A stretch of DNA of 64,000 nucleotides, taken from positions 1,216,001 to 1,280,000 of the forward strand of contig MCFH01000004.1 in NCBI GenBank assembly GCA_002104945.1. Direction: 5' to 3'. Position numbers and translations under genes: made by a program. How positions within the stretch are numbered: the first letter of the stretch is position 1; each line of letters begins with the position of its first letter. This DNA is from Piromyces finnis (Eukaryota > Neocallimastigomycota > Neocallimastigomycetes > Neocallimastigales > Neocallimastigaceae). Shown here one piece after another: positions 50,695-62,968 of the stretch. The notes beneath the pieces were generated by a model, which did not search any database, was not told where the DNA came from, and worked only from the letters and a program-made list of their open reading frames with translations.

Positions 50695-51857
50695 ATGACG
50701 TATAATAAAAACAGAAAGAGAAAGTCATTTAATGTTCATTTAATTCGTTTTCTCTGTTCAGTTGGTGGTACAGATAAAGTGTTAATGGTAAGATTATTAT
50801 TATTATTATTATTTTTTTTCAAATACTTTAATAATAAATCATATTAAGTAGAATATTTCACTTTAAATATATATATATATATTTTTTGAAAAAAATAATT
50901 TAACAAACATTTAATAATATATAATTTATACTAATTTATATATGGTTTCTTCTTCTTCTTCTTCTTTTTTTTGTTATATAATTATATACATATACGAAAA
51001 ATAAATATAATTTAATATATATTATCATTATAATTTTTTAAACATATATTAATATGTTATTAAAAATTTTAAAACTATTTTTTATTCCTTTAAATTAATG
51101 GAAAATTACTATTTTCAAAAAAAAAAAAAAATTTTTTTTTCATAATTAATTATATTCATTGAAAAATTATCATAACAATACATATTATATTAAAAAGACT
51201 GTTCAATATGCATCACGTATTGTATTTTGGCATTGTATGAAATCAGGAAATAAATCTTTAGCTCTTCGTTTTAAAAATTTAGAAGAACCAATTGATGATT
51301 TTAGAGTTCTATTAAGGTATTATGGTTTAGTACCCTTAGTTCAATGGATAGTTCACGTAGAATCTAATCCACCACCCTCCAAACTTTTATTAAACATAAA
51401 TCGTATGCAAAATTTTGTAAATGTTTTTTATTATCCATTAGAACATGCCTATTGGCTTGGTAAACACAATGTTCTTCCTATTTCTAAAGAAAAAACCAAA
51501 AAGCTAAGAGAATGGTCTTGCCGTCTCTGGGCCATTTATATAATTTTACAATTTTGGAATATATGGGAAGAATACAAGTTGTTACGACAAAGAGAAAATT
51601 ATGTAAACGGTGTAGAAATGAGTGATCCTAAAACAGAGGAAGAACTTCGTGAAAAACATTCTCTTAAAAAGGTTAAATATCAACTTGAAAGAGAAAAGCT
51701 AACTATTGCAATGAATTTAATAATTAATACTGCTTATCTTCCTCTCACTCTTAGTTGGTCATTTAAAAGACTTCGTATATCTGATGCAACAGAGGGATCA
51801 TTGGGATTAATAGCTGCACTTTGTCAATTCTTTACAAGTTGGGTAGCGACTTCTTAA
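50695..51857 (+). CDS. PEX11: PEX11-like peroxisomal membrane protein (2 exons)
   Basis: Membrane-shaping protein of the Pex11 family, normally in peroxisome division. Exons: 50695-50787 and 51198-51857, 250 aa, joined in phase 0 to give GGTDKVLM|TVQYASRIVFW. This reproduces the family signature near the N terminus (RFL....GRDK.LR..QY..R). An amphipathic N-terminal region is followed by hydrophobic stretches at WAIYIILQFWNIW and, near the C terminus, MNLIINTAYLPLTLSW. LGLIAALCQFFTSW closes the protein, as in Pex11C/gamma-like members. The central FVNVFYYPLEHAYWLG is another family block. In an anaerobic fungus peroxisomes would be unexpected or reduced. Confidence 0.85.
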
Positions 51858-53106
51858 TTTTCTTTCTTTATTTATTTACTTTTTTTTTTTTTTTGGATTT
51901 TTGAATATATATGTTCTTAAATAGTATATTAATCATCATACAGAACAAAAATAGAATTTCAAAAAGTAAAAGAAAAACAAAATAAAACAAAGCAAAGCAA
52001 GAACAAAAAAAAAAAAAAAAAATAAGAAAGCGAAAAGATAAAATTTACCAAACAATAAAAAAAAAAAACTATTTATTTATTTTAGATTTTATATTTAATA
52101 ATTTCATCAGCTATTTTTATAGAACATTATACATTAGAAACTTAATACAACAATACTTTAGTAGTAAATAGTTTAGAAATAACTATCTAACAGAAAAATG
52201 CATACAAATATAATAAAAGTCAAATAGAAATAAAAATTTTTGTGAAAAATAAACAATGATAAAAAAAAAAAAGAAGAAAAGAAATTAAATTTATTATAAG
52301 TACACTGAAAATACTAGCACAATAACAACATCAATAAATAATTAAAAAGCAAAACAAAACAAAATATATTTACATATATTTTAACAATACCATCAATATC
52401 CAATATCAATGTATAGTAATAATAGAAAATAATATTCATGGATAGCCCCAATTATATTATTTCAAATTACCATTATAAATAAATAAAAAAAAAAATCAAT
52501 TAAAATAAGGAAAAAAAAAAAAAATAGTAATAATAGTAAATATATTATTAAGCATATCTTCTATAAATCAAAAAAAAAAAAAAAAAAAAACATTAATAAT
52601 GATTATTATTGTAAAAAATGAAATATACCATCAATTTTATATTATTATAAATAATAATAATAAGTAATTATTAGTATAATAATAATATTATTATTAAATC
52701 ACAATATTAATTATTTATATTTTTATATAAAATATAAAAATACTACTTTTTTTCTTTTCTTTTTCTTCTTTTTCTTTCAATAGTTATTTATAAATTTTAT
52801 AAAAAATTATTTTTTTCTAAAACTAGAAAATAAATTAATTTTCTTGTTTTTGTATAATTAATTATTGTATATACATTTGATAAAATAATTTTTAAACACT
52901 TATACATAAAAAAAAAAAAAAAAAAAAAAGAATTAAATAATAAAAAAGGAAATATATAATAAAAAATAAATATGTATACTATTATTTAAATACTAATCAT
53001 AAGAAAATGTATCTGGAATAATATTTATTATACTTTGTTATGAGTTAATAATATCTATCATAAAATATCCATTCAAGTGCCTTTTAAATTTGTCATATAT
53101 ATTTAT

Positions 53107-53141
<35 letters not shown>

Positions 53142-53497
53142 AAATCTAAAGTATTTTTTTTTTTTTCTTTTCAAAAAGTAATTTTTTTTTTTTTAATAAT
53201 ATAATTATACATTTAGTAATGCTCTCAAAATTTTTATTAATATATATATATATTTTTTCGATTAAGCAAGATAAAATTTTTAAAAATAAGTTATTAATTA
53301 TTTTTTATTCTTTAATTAAATTCTTTATTTTAAAAATTATTATCTATATGCATAATGAAGTAGTTATTATGCTATGATAATTATAGGATAGTTACACTAT
53401 TATATTTATATTATTATTACATATTATTAATTTCGAATGATAAATAGTAATATTAATAAAATGGTTTATTTTTATTGTTTTTATCTTTTTTATTTTT
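51858..53497. other. Convergent 3' spacer, A-rich
   Basis: 1.6 kb between PEX11-like (+) and the HAD phosphatase (-). Many A-runs of 10-27 bases (52008-52021, 52569-52590, 52910-52929, 53110-53139) and T-runs. I see no exon-like sequence on either strand. Confidence 0.65.
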
Positions 53498-54296
53498 TTA
53501 AACAATATTTTCTAAAACTTTCCAAATATCTTCAAAAGTGGTGTAAGGATAATATGGAATTTTTTCTTGTTCGCACCAACGTTGTAAAGTACGACCTTCT
53601 TTTGCAAATAAATAATCAGCATGTTTAGAAGCAGAAATGTCTGATATGCCGTCACCAATAAATATAATCTTTATATCACTATCTTTATCCCTGACTTCTT
53701 GAATAGTTCTTCCCTTATCATGTCCAAGTTCGCTTTTTAATATTTATATTAATATAGATATTAATTATTCAAAATTTAAATAGTTTTCTTTTTAATAAAA
53801 TTACTAAAATAATATATTTATTAATTATTATTATCGTCGTTGTAGTTGGTATATGAAACTACAGTTTACCTATCATCTCTGTAAATAATTTTCCAGTGAC
53901 CATTTTCAGCAATTGTATGATCATTTGCAAAAATTTGAATTTTTTCTAATTCTTCTTTTGTTAAAAATTTATTGAGAACCTCGTGAATTAGTTTTATAAG
54001 ACCAGAACTAAGAATTGCAATAGGTATATTATGTTCATTACAGTGATTTTGGAACTAATTATTTTTATATTTAAATGATGAAAAATGTTTATAAAAATTA
54101 ATATATATATATATATAATATTAAATACTTATTGAGAATATTATTGTTCTCATATTATTTAAATGTATAGAATTATAGAATTATTGAAATATTGTTTCGA
54201 TACTTTTTTTTTATTGTCAAATTCTATGAAATATTAATATTAATTATTATTATTATTATTATTACTATTATCGACTTTCTCTACATCAATATTAAG

Positions 54297-54331
<35 letters not shown>

Positions 54332-54889
54332 TTATCATTTTTATTATTAGGATATCAATGAAAGAAAAAGAATTTGATTATCATTTTTCTTTTTAATTTT
54401 ATTTATAAAATAAAAAAGAATGGAAAAAGATATTTATTATTTCGAAATTTACCTCTTTGAAATATGGGTCGATTTTTGCATCTTTAATAAGTTCTTTAGC
54501 TTCATCCCATGATATATTAACACTATCCCACATTTCAGCAACACAATCAGTATAAGTTCTTACTTTATCTAAAATTAGTTTATCAAATGCTTTTCTATTG
54601 TCATAACCGAAACAAACGTCGATTACTTTGGCACCAGTATCAGTTAAAGATAAAGTACCATCAAAATCTTTTATACATAAATATATTTGAATATAAGTGA
54701 TAATAAGTTTATAATTTAAGATTCCATTTTTTGTATTGAGATTTACATTAATTATTATAAATTGTATATAATATTAATTAATTATTTAATAATTAAAGGA
54801 ATTAAGTATTAACCATCAATTTATAATATAATAGATTACGTATTCATATTAAACATTTATATACCTGTAAAAACAAAATATTTAACCAT
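53498..54889 (-). CDS. PYP1: HAD-superfamily phosphatase, yeast Pyp1 (YNL010W)-like (4 exons)
   Basis: Cytosolic small-molecule phosphatase. The yeast relative Pyp1 acts on polyol phosphates, and the wider group includes the MtnX-type HAD-IB enzymes. Exons on the minus strand: 54889-54865, 54667-54453, 54054-53870, 53732-53498; 219 aa. HAD motif I DFDGT is at 9-13 (nucleophile Asp9, acid/base Asp11). Motif II is LSSG (95-98). Motif III lysine is in LGHDKG (Lys148). Motif IV is GDGISD (168-173). HWKIIYRD (about 133-140) matches the QWKIIYKD of the yeast protein. ...FAKEGRTLQRWCEQEKIPYY likewise follows the family's FAK.GK.L...C....VPF. All catalytic residues present. Substrate not shown by sequence. 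Confidence 0.9.
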
Positions 54890-55928
54890 TTTTTATATTG
54901 ATATTATTAAAATTAGGATAAGAAATTTTTATATAAATTTTAATTTTTATAGTAAAAAAAAATTTTTTTATTATTTAAAATTTAGATATAAATTTAGCAA
55001 TGTAATATTTTACAGAAATTATAACATGAATCATTCTTTTAAATATATTTTTTTTTTTTTACCTATTTATAAAAGTTTAATAATATTTACTCATTCAATG
55101 TTTTGTATCAATTAAAAATCGTTTGATATCTTTTTCTATTAATGATATTACTTTTTTTTTTTTTTTTTAAAAAAAAAAACAACCCAATATATACATAGTA
55201 TACAAAGTATTCTATATTTTTTTTGTTGTGATAAAACATTTGAAATTTGAGAAATTAAATTATATATATCTTTGTTTTTTTTTTTTTAAAAAAAAATTCA
55301 CTTTATAATACGATATCATTTTACAACAACAATTACATCAATAAATTATTAAATAGTTTTATTATATAAAATGATAAGAAATTATTTTATATTTAAAATG
55401 TATTTTTTTTTTTATTGTTATATTATTTGATAAATATATATAACTTTTTTTTTTTTTTTTTTTTTAAAATTTTATATATATTCCTTTCTATTTTGAAGAG
55501 ATTGATTTTATTATAGAATCTAAATCTCTATAGTTAACTCTATAATTATATTATTAATTGCTATATAAAATAGTTTTATTATTATTATTTTTTTTTATAT
55601 TTATTCCTTTCTATTTTGAATAAAGATTGACTTTATAGAATCCATCTCTATTTTGATTCCATTTTTCATATTTTTCTTAATTATTTTTTTTAGTTTCTTT
55701 ATCTTTTTTTAACTTTTTTTTTTCTTTGCTTTTTATTAAATTTCTTTTTAATTTAAAAAAAATTCATAACAATTTCCAATAGGTTAAATAATTATTATTA
55801 TTATATATATATAATAAAAAAAAAACATATATTTAAATAATTGATAAAATTATTTATATTAATAATGTATAATAGAAAAATTAAAATTCACTTTTTTTTA
55901 ATAAAAAACTTAAATTGGCTTTTTATAT
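54890..55928. other. Spacer between HAD phosphatase and LRR-SH3 gene
   Basis: T-rich 1 kb with T-runs followed by short A-runs (55151-55179, 55268-55294, 55447-55468). The block tattcctttctattttgaa occurs twice (55480-55498 and 55601-55619), each followed by a similar ...attgattttatagaatc stretch, so a segment of roughly 60 bases is imperfectly duplicated. No gene seen. Confidence 0.6.
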
Positions 55929-57517
55929 TTAGTCTTCATATTCTTTTAAATAACATAATGGAACAATACCAGTTTTGTTTGTTCTTCTATTATAACCATT
56001 GCACCAACCATCATCAAACTTTTTCTTAATTTCAATGACATCACCAGCCTTAAGTTCTAATTCATCTGAAAGTGATGGGGCATAATCCCAATTTGCGACA
56101 AAAAGTTCTTCTGGAGCATCAACTGGTTCCTTTTGTTTTTCATCAACCTTTACATTACTTCTTCTAGATGATTTTCTACGTAAAAGGGTTGGATTTTCCT
56201 TTACAGCGTTAATTAAAATTGGTTGGTTAATTATTTTACTATTTTGTTCATCGTCATCGTCATTATCAGTAGTCATGGTATTATAGAGAGATGGATGGGC
56301 TTGAATATTTTCTTGTTCAAAGGTTGTATTGGCATCCTTTTGATTATTTGAAGTATTATTAATGTTCTCTTCATTGGTAACATTATTACTAACATTGCCA
56401 CCATAGGCATTATTATAGTTGTTAATAGCTGCTTCTTCAATTTCTTCATTGTTTATATCAGAAGCTGGAGCTGGTGGACCGGAAGCAACAAATGGTGATA
56501 TTTGAGGTTTTGATACAGCAGAAGGGGCTTCATTTTTAATATTAATTTCAACTTGCTCTTCTTCTATTTCAATTTCCTTTTTTTCTTCGTTTTTAACAAT
56601 TGGTAATATTGATTTTCTGTCCTCATTATTACCTCCCTTCTTACCTTTTCTGCTCATTAAAAAGAAACCAAGAGCACCAATTATTAAAAGTGCAGCAACA
56701 CCAATTAAAATATATGGCCAAACCTTAGTACCATTACTTTTTCCATTATTACTAAAACTGTTTGAGAAATTTCCAGAAGCGCCATTTTTACATGATGATT
56801 TACAAACATCAGGAATAAAATCATATGGGCTACTTTCATAAGAAGCACATATTGGTGTGTTTGAAAAGTTACATCCTGAAATATTAGATTGGAATGCTCT
56901 TTGTGGCATTCCTGTTATTTTTGTATTTGAAATATCTAATTCTTTTAATTTTGTAGCATCATATAAAAATGTTGGGAAATTAGCTGAAGAAATACCTGAA
57001 TTACTTAAATCAACTTTTTCTAAATTTTCAGTACTAAGAGTATAAATATCATTTATATTCTGTTGACCACGAATAGAACTGTCATATATAAACAATTATT
57101 TTAATTAATAAATAATACAAATTTTATTTACATACACATAAACAACTACTTTTTTTAAAGAATAAATATTTATATTTAAATAATATTTATAATATTTACA
57201 ATTCTCTAAGATGGGTTAAAAAAGCAATAGTTTGTGGAAATGGTCCAACAGTGCTTATACCATTATAATTGGAAAAATCAATTTTTTCAATGTTTCCATT
57301 ATTATCACATCCAACCATACTCCAGGTACTATTAATATGATTAATATAATAAGTATTATATTTTTTATTTTAGATATTTTTATATTTATTATTTATTTAT
57401 ATTTTTCATTATTTCATATAAAATATAATGTTTTTATTCATACCAACAATCGCCAGTATTGGTATCAGCTGGATTAAGTTCTTTTATTATTGTTTGAAAG
57501 TATACACAATCACTCAT
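55929..57517 (-). CDS. LRR - transmembrane - SH3 protein (3 exons)
   Basis: Single-pass membrane protein joining leucine-rich repeats to a C-terminal SH3 domain; no named orthologue recognised. Exons on the minus strand: 57517-57444, 57328-57200, 57078-55929; 450 aa. The N terminus has a CCTWSMVGCDNNGNIEKIDFS block like the LRR N-cap of plant receptor-like proteins, then about three repeats (LREFSI..., LEKVDLSNSGIS, LKELDISNTKIT) and a Cys-containing C-cap. TM helix at about 188-208 (WPYILIGVAALLIIGALGFFL), followed by basic RKGKKGG. An acidic linker carries a PP.PAS Pro segment. SH3 at about 392-447: FVANWDYAPSLSDELELKAGD...DDGWCNGYN...GIVPLCYL, with ALYDY-equivalent and Trp present. No clear signal peptide in this start model, so an upstream exon may be missing. 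Confidence 0.85.
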
Positions 57518-58784
57518 TTTTTATTATTCTTATTGATTTTATTTTCTATATAACTACATTAAATAAATAAATAAAATAATATAATATATTTATATATTAC
57601 TTAGTTTTTATTGTTTTATATATATTTCAAACATTTATTATCACTTTTTGTTATTATTATTATTATTATTATTATGCAACTTTCTTACCTTAATGATTAA
57701 ATTAATAATGAATATATTAATGAATATCTAGATATTATATAAATAATTATTTTTCTTTACTAATTATTTTATTTAAAATTTGGAAATTGTTATAATAAAT
57801 TGGGAGAATATTATAACTATAGAGTTTTTTTTTTTTTTTTTAAGGAAAAAGACTATATACTTTTTTTTATATATATTTAATAATAAAATATATTTATTTT
57901 TTTCCTATATATCCCTTAAGAAAAAAAAGTATTAACTTTTTTTTTTTTTATTATGTTATGAACTTTATATGTTTTAATTTTTAATAATAATTATATAATC
58001 TTTTTTTTTTTTTTTTATAATTTTAAAAAGAAATTTATAAAAAAAAAAAAAAAATTATATATATGATATAGAGTATCTGGTTAAAGTAAAACAATAATTA
58101 AAATTTATTATTTAATAAAATTCAATACAATAATAAAAAATCAAATTGTGGTATGAATAAAAGAAAAAAAAATAATATATTTTCATTTCATAATAAATAA
58201 ATAAACAAATATATAATTAAATAAATAAATATTAAATTCATAATTGAAGTTTCAATAAAAAAAATAAAAATTTAATTATTTTATAATTATTCATTCATTT
58301 ATTTTTCATAAGGAAAATAAAAATTAATGAAAAAAGTTGAGATAGATTATTTAATATATTATAATATATTATTAAATAGATTAAAATTGAATTAATTAAA
58401 TTGAAAAATTAATTACATGACTATAAATTTATATATTTTTAATTATTAATCGATTATTATAAATATATAAAATAAAGTTTTTAACCTGATTTTATTTCTT
58501 TTTTTTATTTATACAATATATTATTAAATAAAAATTAATATACATATAATCTAATATTTCATATATTAGATATATTAGATTAATATATTTTATAGAGTCT
58601 TTAATAATATATTAATGTTTAGTATTAAATAGAGTTTCTTTTTGAAATAAAGAAATGTTTTTTTTAATATACGGCCAATATTTAATATTTATTTCCATTT
58701 ATAATAATATACGTTAAATTAATTGTACATATATTATTTTAAATATTTATATTAAATTTTTAAAAGTTTATTTATAATAAATGG
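57518..58784. other. Intergenic AT spacer
   Basis: Contains (TTA)n at 57654-57674, several T-runs and no exon-like sequence that I can support. Confidence 0.6.
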
Positions 58785-59230
58785 TTTAACTTACACAAAC
58801 CAAAAGAATAGAAATTAACACATCCCAATACAATAGTACTTCCTGTTGATTCTACAATTATTATAATAAATATTAAAATAGAAAGATAAAATAATATATA
58901 ATGTAACCTATTATATATAAATATATTTATATCCATAATCAACTTTAAATTATAATGGAATGTTTAAAAGACATTTATTTGAATAAAAAAAAAGATTCTT
59001 AGGTTATTTTACTGATGGGAAGGGACTGTGGAATTAAATTTAATAAATAGATAATTAATTAATAAATTAGATAAATTTATTAATATTTAATTTAATAAAT
59101 AAGTAATAAGATTAAATAAATTTATAAAAGTGGAAAAATAAGAACTTTTTTTTTATATATAATAATACAACACCTTTTTTCGTTATTAACTTGTCCATTA
59201 ATACATAAAAAATTACAATGCTTATAAGAT
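58785..59230 (-). pseudogene. Possible small spliced gene or gene relic (unassigned)
   Basis: Two patches less A/T-skewed than their surroundings look exon-like on the minus strand. About 59214-59175, after a ttataag acceptor, reads HCNFLCINGQVNNEKR. About 58850-58790, after a tgtag acceptor and ending at a canonical gtaagt donor (58793), reads ESTGSTIVLGCVNFYSFGL. A third patch near 59010-59030 (ccttcccatcag) may lie between. Phases can be made compatible only with a 13-base middle exon, and no start or stop is found. It could be a Cys-containing small protein or a decayed fragment. Not recognised. Confidence 0.2.
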
Positions 59231-59336
59231 CAATATAATTAACAAGAAATATATTATAAAAATACAAAAATACAATATTCAAAGTTTATATTTAAATTTA
59301 TTATCTTTAAAATAAAAGTATTAGATTTGTAATACT

Positions 59337-59342
<6 letters not shown>

Positions 59343-59371
<29 letters not shown>

Positions 59372-59435
59372 GGCATCAAATATTTTAAACTTTATTATTA
59401 ATTTAATTAAAATTATAATACATGTAATAAAAAAA
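59343..59435 (-). mobile_element. Extremely 5'-truncated LINE tail with TSD
   Basis: Poly-T followed by aacggcatcaaatattttaa and through catgtaataaaaaa is the exact reverse complement of the last ~70 bases plus polyA of the intact LINE. It is flanked by acttcaaat(tt) at 59334-59342 and 59436-59446, a target-site duplication of at least 9 bases. It is an independent retrotransposition event carrying only the 3' UTR end. The match looks perfect, so it is young. Confidence 0.93.
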
Positions 59436-59446
59436 ACTTCAAATTT

Positions 59447-60324
59447 ATTATTACTTTATTTTCATTTTGTAGCTCTTAGTATCTATTAAGGTGTTATTAC
59501 ATCTAGTTTACCTCCTAATTTACTATAAACTATTTTATTCTTTTTATTTATGTGTTTATAAATTCAAATAATAACATCAAAAATTCATTTTTATAATACA
59601 CTTTTCCTTATTTTTCTAACTCAATTTTCTAACTTTCTAAATATGGATTTAATTAAAAAATGTATATATATTTTTTAAAAAAAAAAAAAAGTTTACTTGA
59701 AAGTTGAAATTTAAAATATTATTTATTATTATTATTTTTTTTTTAAAAAAATAAAAAGAAATTCAAAGCTATTCTCTACAATACTATAATATGAATTATA
59801 TATTTTAATTTAAATTAAAACTGTATTTAAAAATTTAAAATTATTTTTATTTATGCATATATACACTTAATTATCATAATAAACTCTTGAAAAAAAGTAT
59901 TTCTTTTCCCTTAATTCCTTTAATTCTCTACTGTTAAATATTAATTATTATTATTATTATAATTATTATTATAGTTATTATTATTTTTTACCTAATTAAC
60001 TAGATTTTAAAGAAAAATGTTATAAACACTATATTAATAATATTATTAATACTAATAATAATAATAAAAATAATAAAAATAATAAAAATGGTACACTTTT
60101 TACTGAATTAAAAATTACAATAATTAATATTGTTTTTTTTTTTTTATATTGAACTTTATTAAATTTTTGAATATTGATTTGTAATAAAATAATACTTGAT
60201 AGATTTTTAATGCATAATAATAAATTGTTATATTTAATAGTAATATTAATATTATTGATGTTATTTAAAATGTTATTTATAATTTAAGTACATTTTTGCT
60301 TTAATAATAACAATAATGCTCATC
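59447..60324. other. Intergenic AT spacer
   Basis: AT-rich with A- and T-runs, (TTA)n near 59946-59985 and (AAT)/(AAAAT) runs near 60056-60090. Probable 3' UTR of the DUF167 gene at its right end. No gene seen. Confidence 0.6.
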
Positions 60325-61458
60325 CTAAATAGCAAGTGATTTTAAACGTTTTTCAATACCGTCAATATCACTGGTTTCAACTCTTATGACTTTTTCTCTG
60401 CTCTTCATGCCTCCAATTAAACTGACTTCAGATTTTTTTACTCCAAGAGCCTTTAAATATCATGAACATTCATTAATATATCAATTATAGTATTGAATTA
60501 GGCGGATGTGGATGAGAAATGCAATAAAATATAATTAATATTTGATAATTTAAAATATTAATGTTATTATTGCATATATTTGATATTTATATTAGAAATG
60601 TATATTAATACAAGAATATTTAAATATTAATACGTATAATATAAATGATTATAGATTATAAAATTAAAAATAGATTTCTCTTTTTTTTTTAAAAAAAAAA
60701 AAAAAGTAAATGTATTTTTAAAAATAAATAAATATTTATTTGTATTATTAATAAAATATATTACTTCAGCCATAAATTTGACACATTCTGTATTAGCTTC
60801 TCCATCTTTTGGAGGAGCACTTAACTATTTATAATAACAGTAATAAAAAAAATCATCCATAATTATTATATATTATTATTATTATTATTAATTAATGTAT
60901 AAATTTATAATTAATATTTAAAACATAGAAAGAATATTATATTTTATCTTTACATACTTGCACACCAACATAGTCATCAGTATATTCAACTACTTGAGAT
61001 ATTTGAGCATTTGGTTTGACCTTTTATTCAAAAATTAAAAAAAAAAAAGTATATAATATAAAAAAAAAAAAAAGTGTGTGAATTTCGAATTTAAAATGTA
61101 TTGTTAATTATTAAAATTAAAAACTTTACTTTATAAATTTAAATGTTATCTATTAATATCATATCTATCATTTTCTGAAACATTATATATTAATAATAAT
61201 AAAAAGAGTAACTTAAAATATAAATAGATTGTAGTATGGAATTTAAAATTATTAATTTAGGCTTTTGTTAATTATATAAAAAAAAATATAAAAAGTTTTT
61301 TTTATAATTACTTGCAATTGAATACGTAGAGTATTATCTTTTAACATTTGAAGAGGTCCTTTTTTAATTTCATTAGATTCCTTTTCATTGCCTTTTCCTT
61401 TGGAATTACCTTTGGTATTTGCTTTAGCATTACTTGCTTTTCCTTTATTTTTAGCCAT
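60325..61458 (-). CDS. DUF167/UPF0235 (C15orf40, YggU) family protein (4 exons)
   Basis: Conserved protein of unknown function present in bacteria, archaea and eukaryotes. Exons on the minus strand: 61458-61312, 61020-60958, 60824-60765, 60450-60325; 131 aa, the size of the human C15orf40 protein. A Lys/Gly/Asn-rich N-terminal tail precedes the compact alpha/beta fold. It contains VKPNAQISQV, then LSAPPKDGEANTECVKFMAE, matching the family's I.APP..GEAN..L...LA. The block ALGVKKSEVSL followed by GGMKSREKVIRV matches the ALG..KS.V....G..SR.K.V family motif. All four exons meet in phase 0. Residues 1-33 look disordered and basic; an organelle-targeting role is possible but not shown. Confidence 0.92.
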
Positions 61459-61488
61459 TTTTTTTGGTATATGTAAAAAAATATAAAA

Positions 61489-61526
<38 letters not shown>

Positions 61527-61890
61527 AAATTAATTTCAAATTACATACCATCAAAGTAGTACAAAACTAATTAATCAAAAAACTATAAAATTAAAACTTT
61601 GAAAATTAAAATATTTTTTTTTTAATAGCTTTTTATTTTTTTTTTACTTTTTTATTTTTTAAAAATTATAATAATAAAAATTTTCTTTGATAAAATATGA
61701 ATACAAAAATGAGTAATGTATCTATAATTTTTATTTTACTTTTTTTAATTTTATTTTTTATTTTTATTTTTTTTTTTTTAATTCTAATTTTATTATATTT
61801 TTATTTTATATTATTTAATTTGATTTATTTTTTTTTTTTTTTTTAGTTGTATTTTTTCTCCTTTTATAATTTTACTTTATTTTTTTTTTT
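61459..61890. other. Spacer between Sly1 and DUF167 gene
   Basis: T-rich; T-run of about 32 at 61494-61525 just upstream of the DUF167 ATG, plus further T-runs. Probably its promoter/5' UTR and the 3' UTR of Sly1. Confidence 0.6.
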
Positions 61891-62926
61891 TTAATTTTCT
61901 TGTCCTAAAATATTTAATTGTTCAATAAATTCTTGAGCAGTTAAAAGTTCAGTAGTACCATAAGTAATAGTCTTTGGTGGGTTTTGACGCTAATAAAATA
62001 AATATTAAAATGTTAAAAGTATTATTAATTTTTAAACTTTAATTTTTTTTTTTTTTAATTGTTTATTCATTATTGTCAATTTTTGCTTTTTGACTTTATT
62101 TTTTTTAAAAAAAAAAGGACTTACATTAGCGTATTCTAATAAATTTTGATATTCATTATAATTACCACCACCAACAACAAAGACAATAGCATCTTGGAAT
62201 TGCATTCTATTATTTGGAACTTTAGTTGGATCAGATCCTTTAACGGATTTTGGATCATAGAAAAGATAGTCATCATGATCTGAAGAAGAATAACCACCAA
62301 TGTCTAATAAACTATCTACAATTTTTGTAATTGGTAAATCTTTACTGGCTGGGAAAATATTCTTTACACCGGAAATTAAATTTTCTATACGACCTTCCTT
62401 TAGCTATAAATATAAAAAATATATAAATATTAAATACAATAAATGAAATAAATAAATACTTTTACCTCTTCCTCATTTAATTAATATAATAAATAATAAT
62501 AATACTACTAATAATAAAATTACCTTACTACCAAAGGAACTAAATTTTCCTAATAAATCACCAGCATTTTGATTATTTGATATATTAGACATTTTAGTGA
62601 AAGCATTAATCCTATATGCATTTAAATATTAAATTAAATAGAAGAAACAGAAATATAAGATATTTTTATTTTAAACTTTTTATTTAATAATGTATTTAAT
62701 AAAAATAGTACTAAAGCCCTTACTTTCTTAAGTAATCTAAACATTCTACTTTACAGCCTGCATCTATTAAAGCATTTTTGTATTCAACAAAGTCTTCTTG
62801 GGTGATATTTTCAACTGAAAGTAAATACATAATAAATAATCTTAACTTATCTTCCGGTTTACCCTTTTCTGGATCATTAATCACTTCAAGTAATTGTGAT
62901 TTATTCTTAATTATACATATATATTA

Positions 62927-62968
<42 letters not shown>

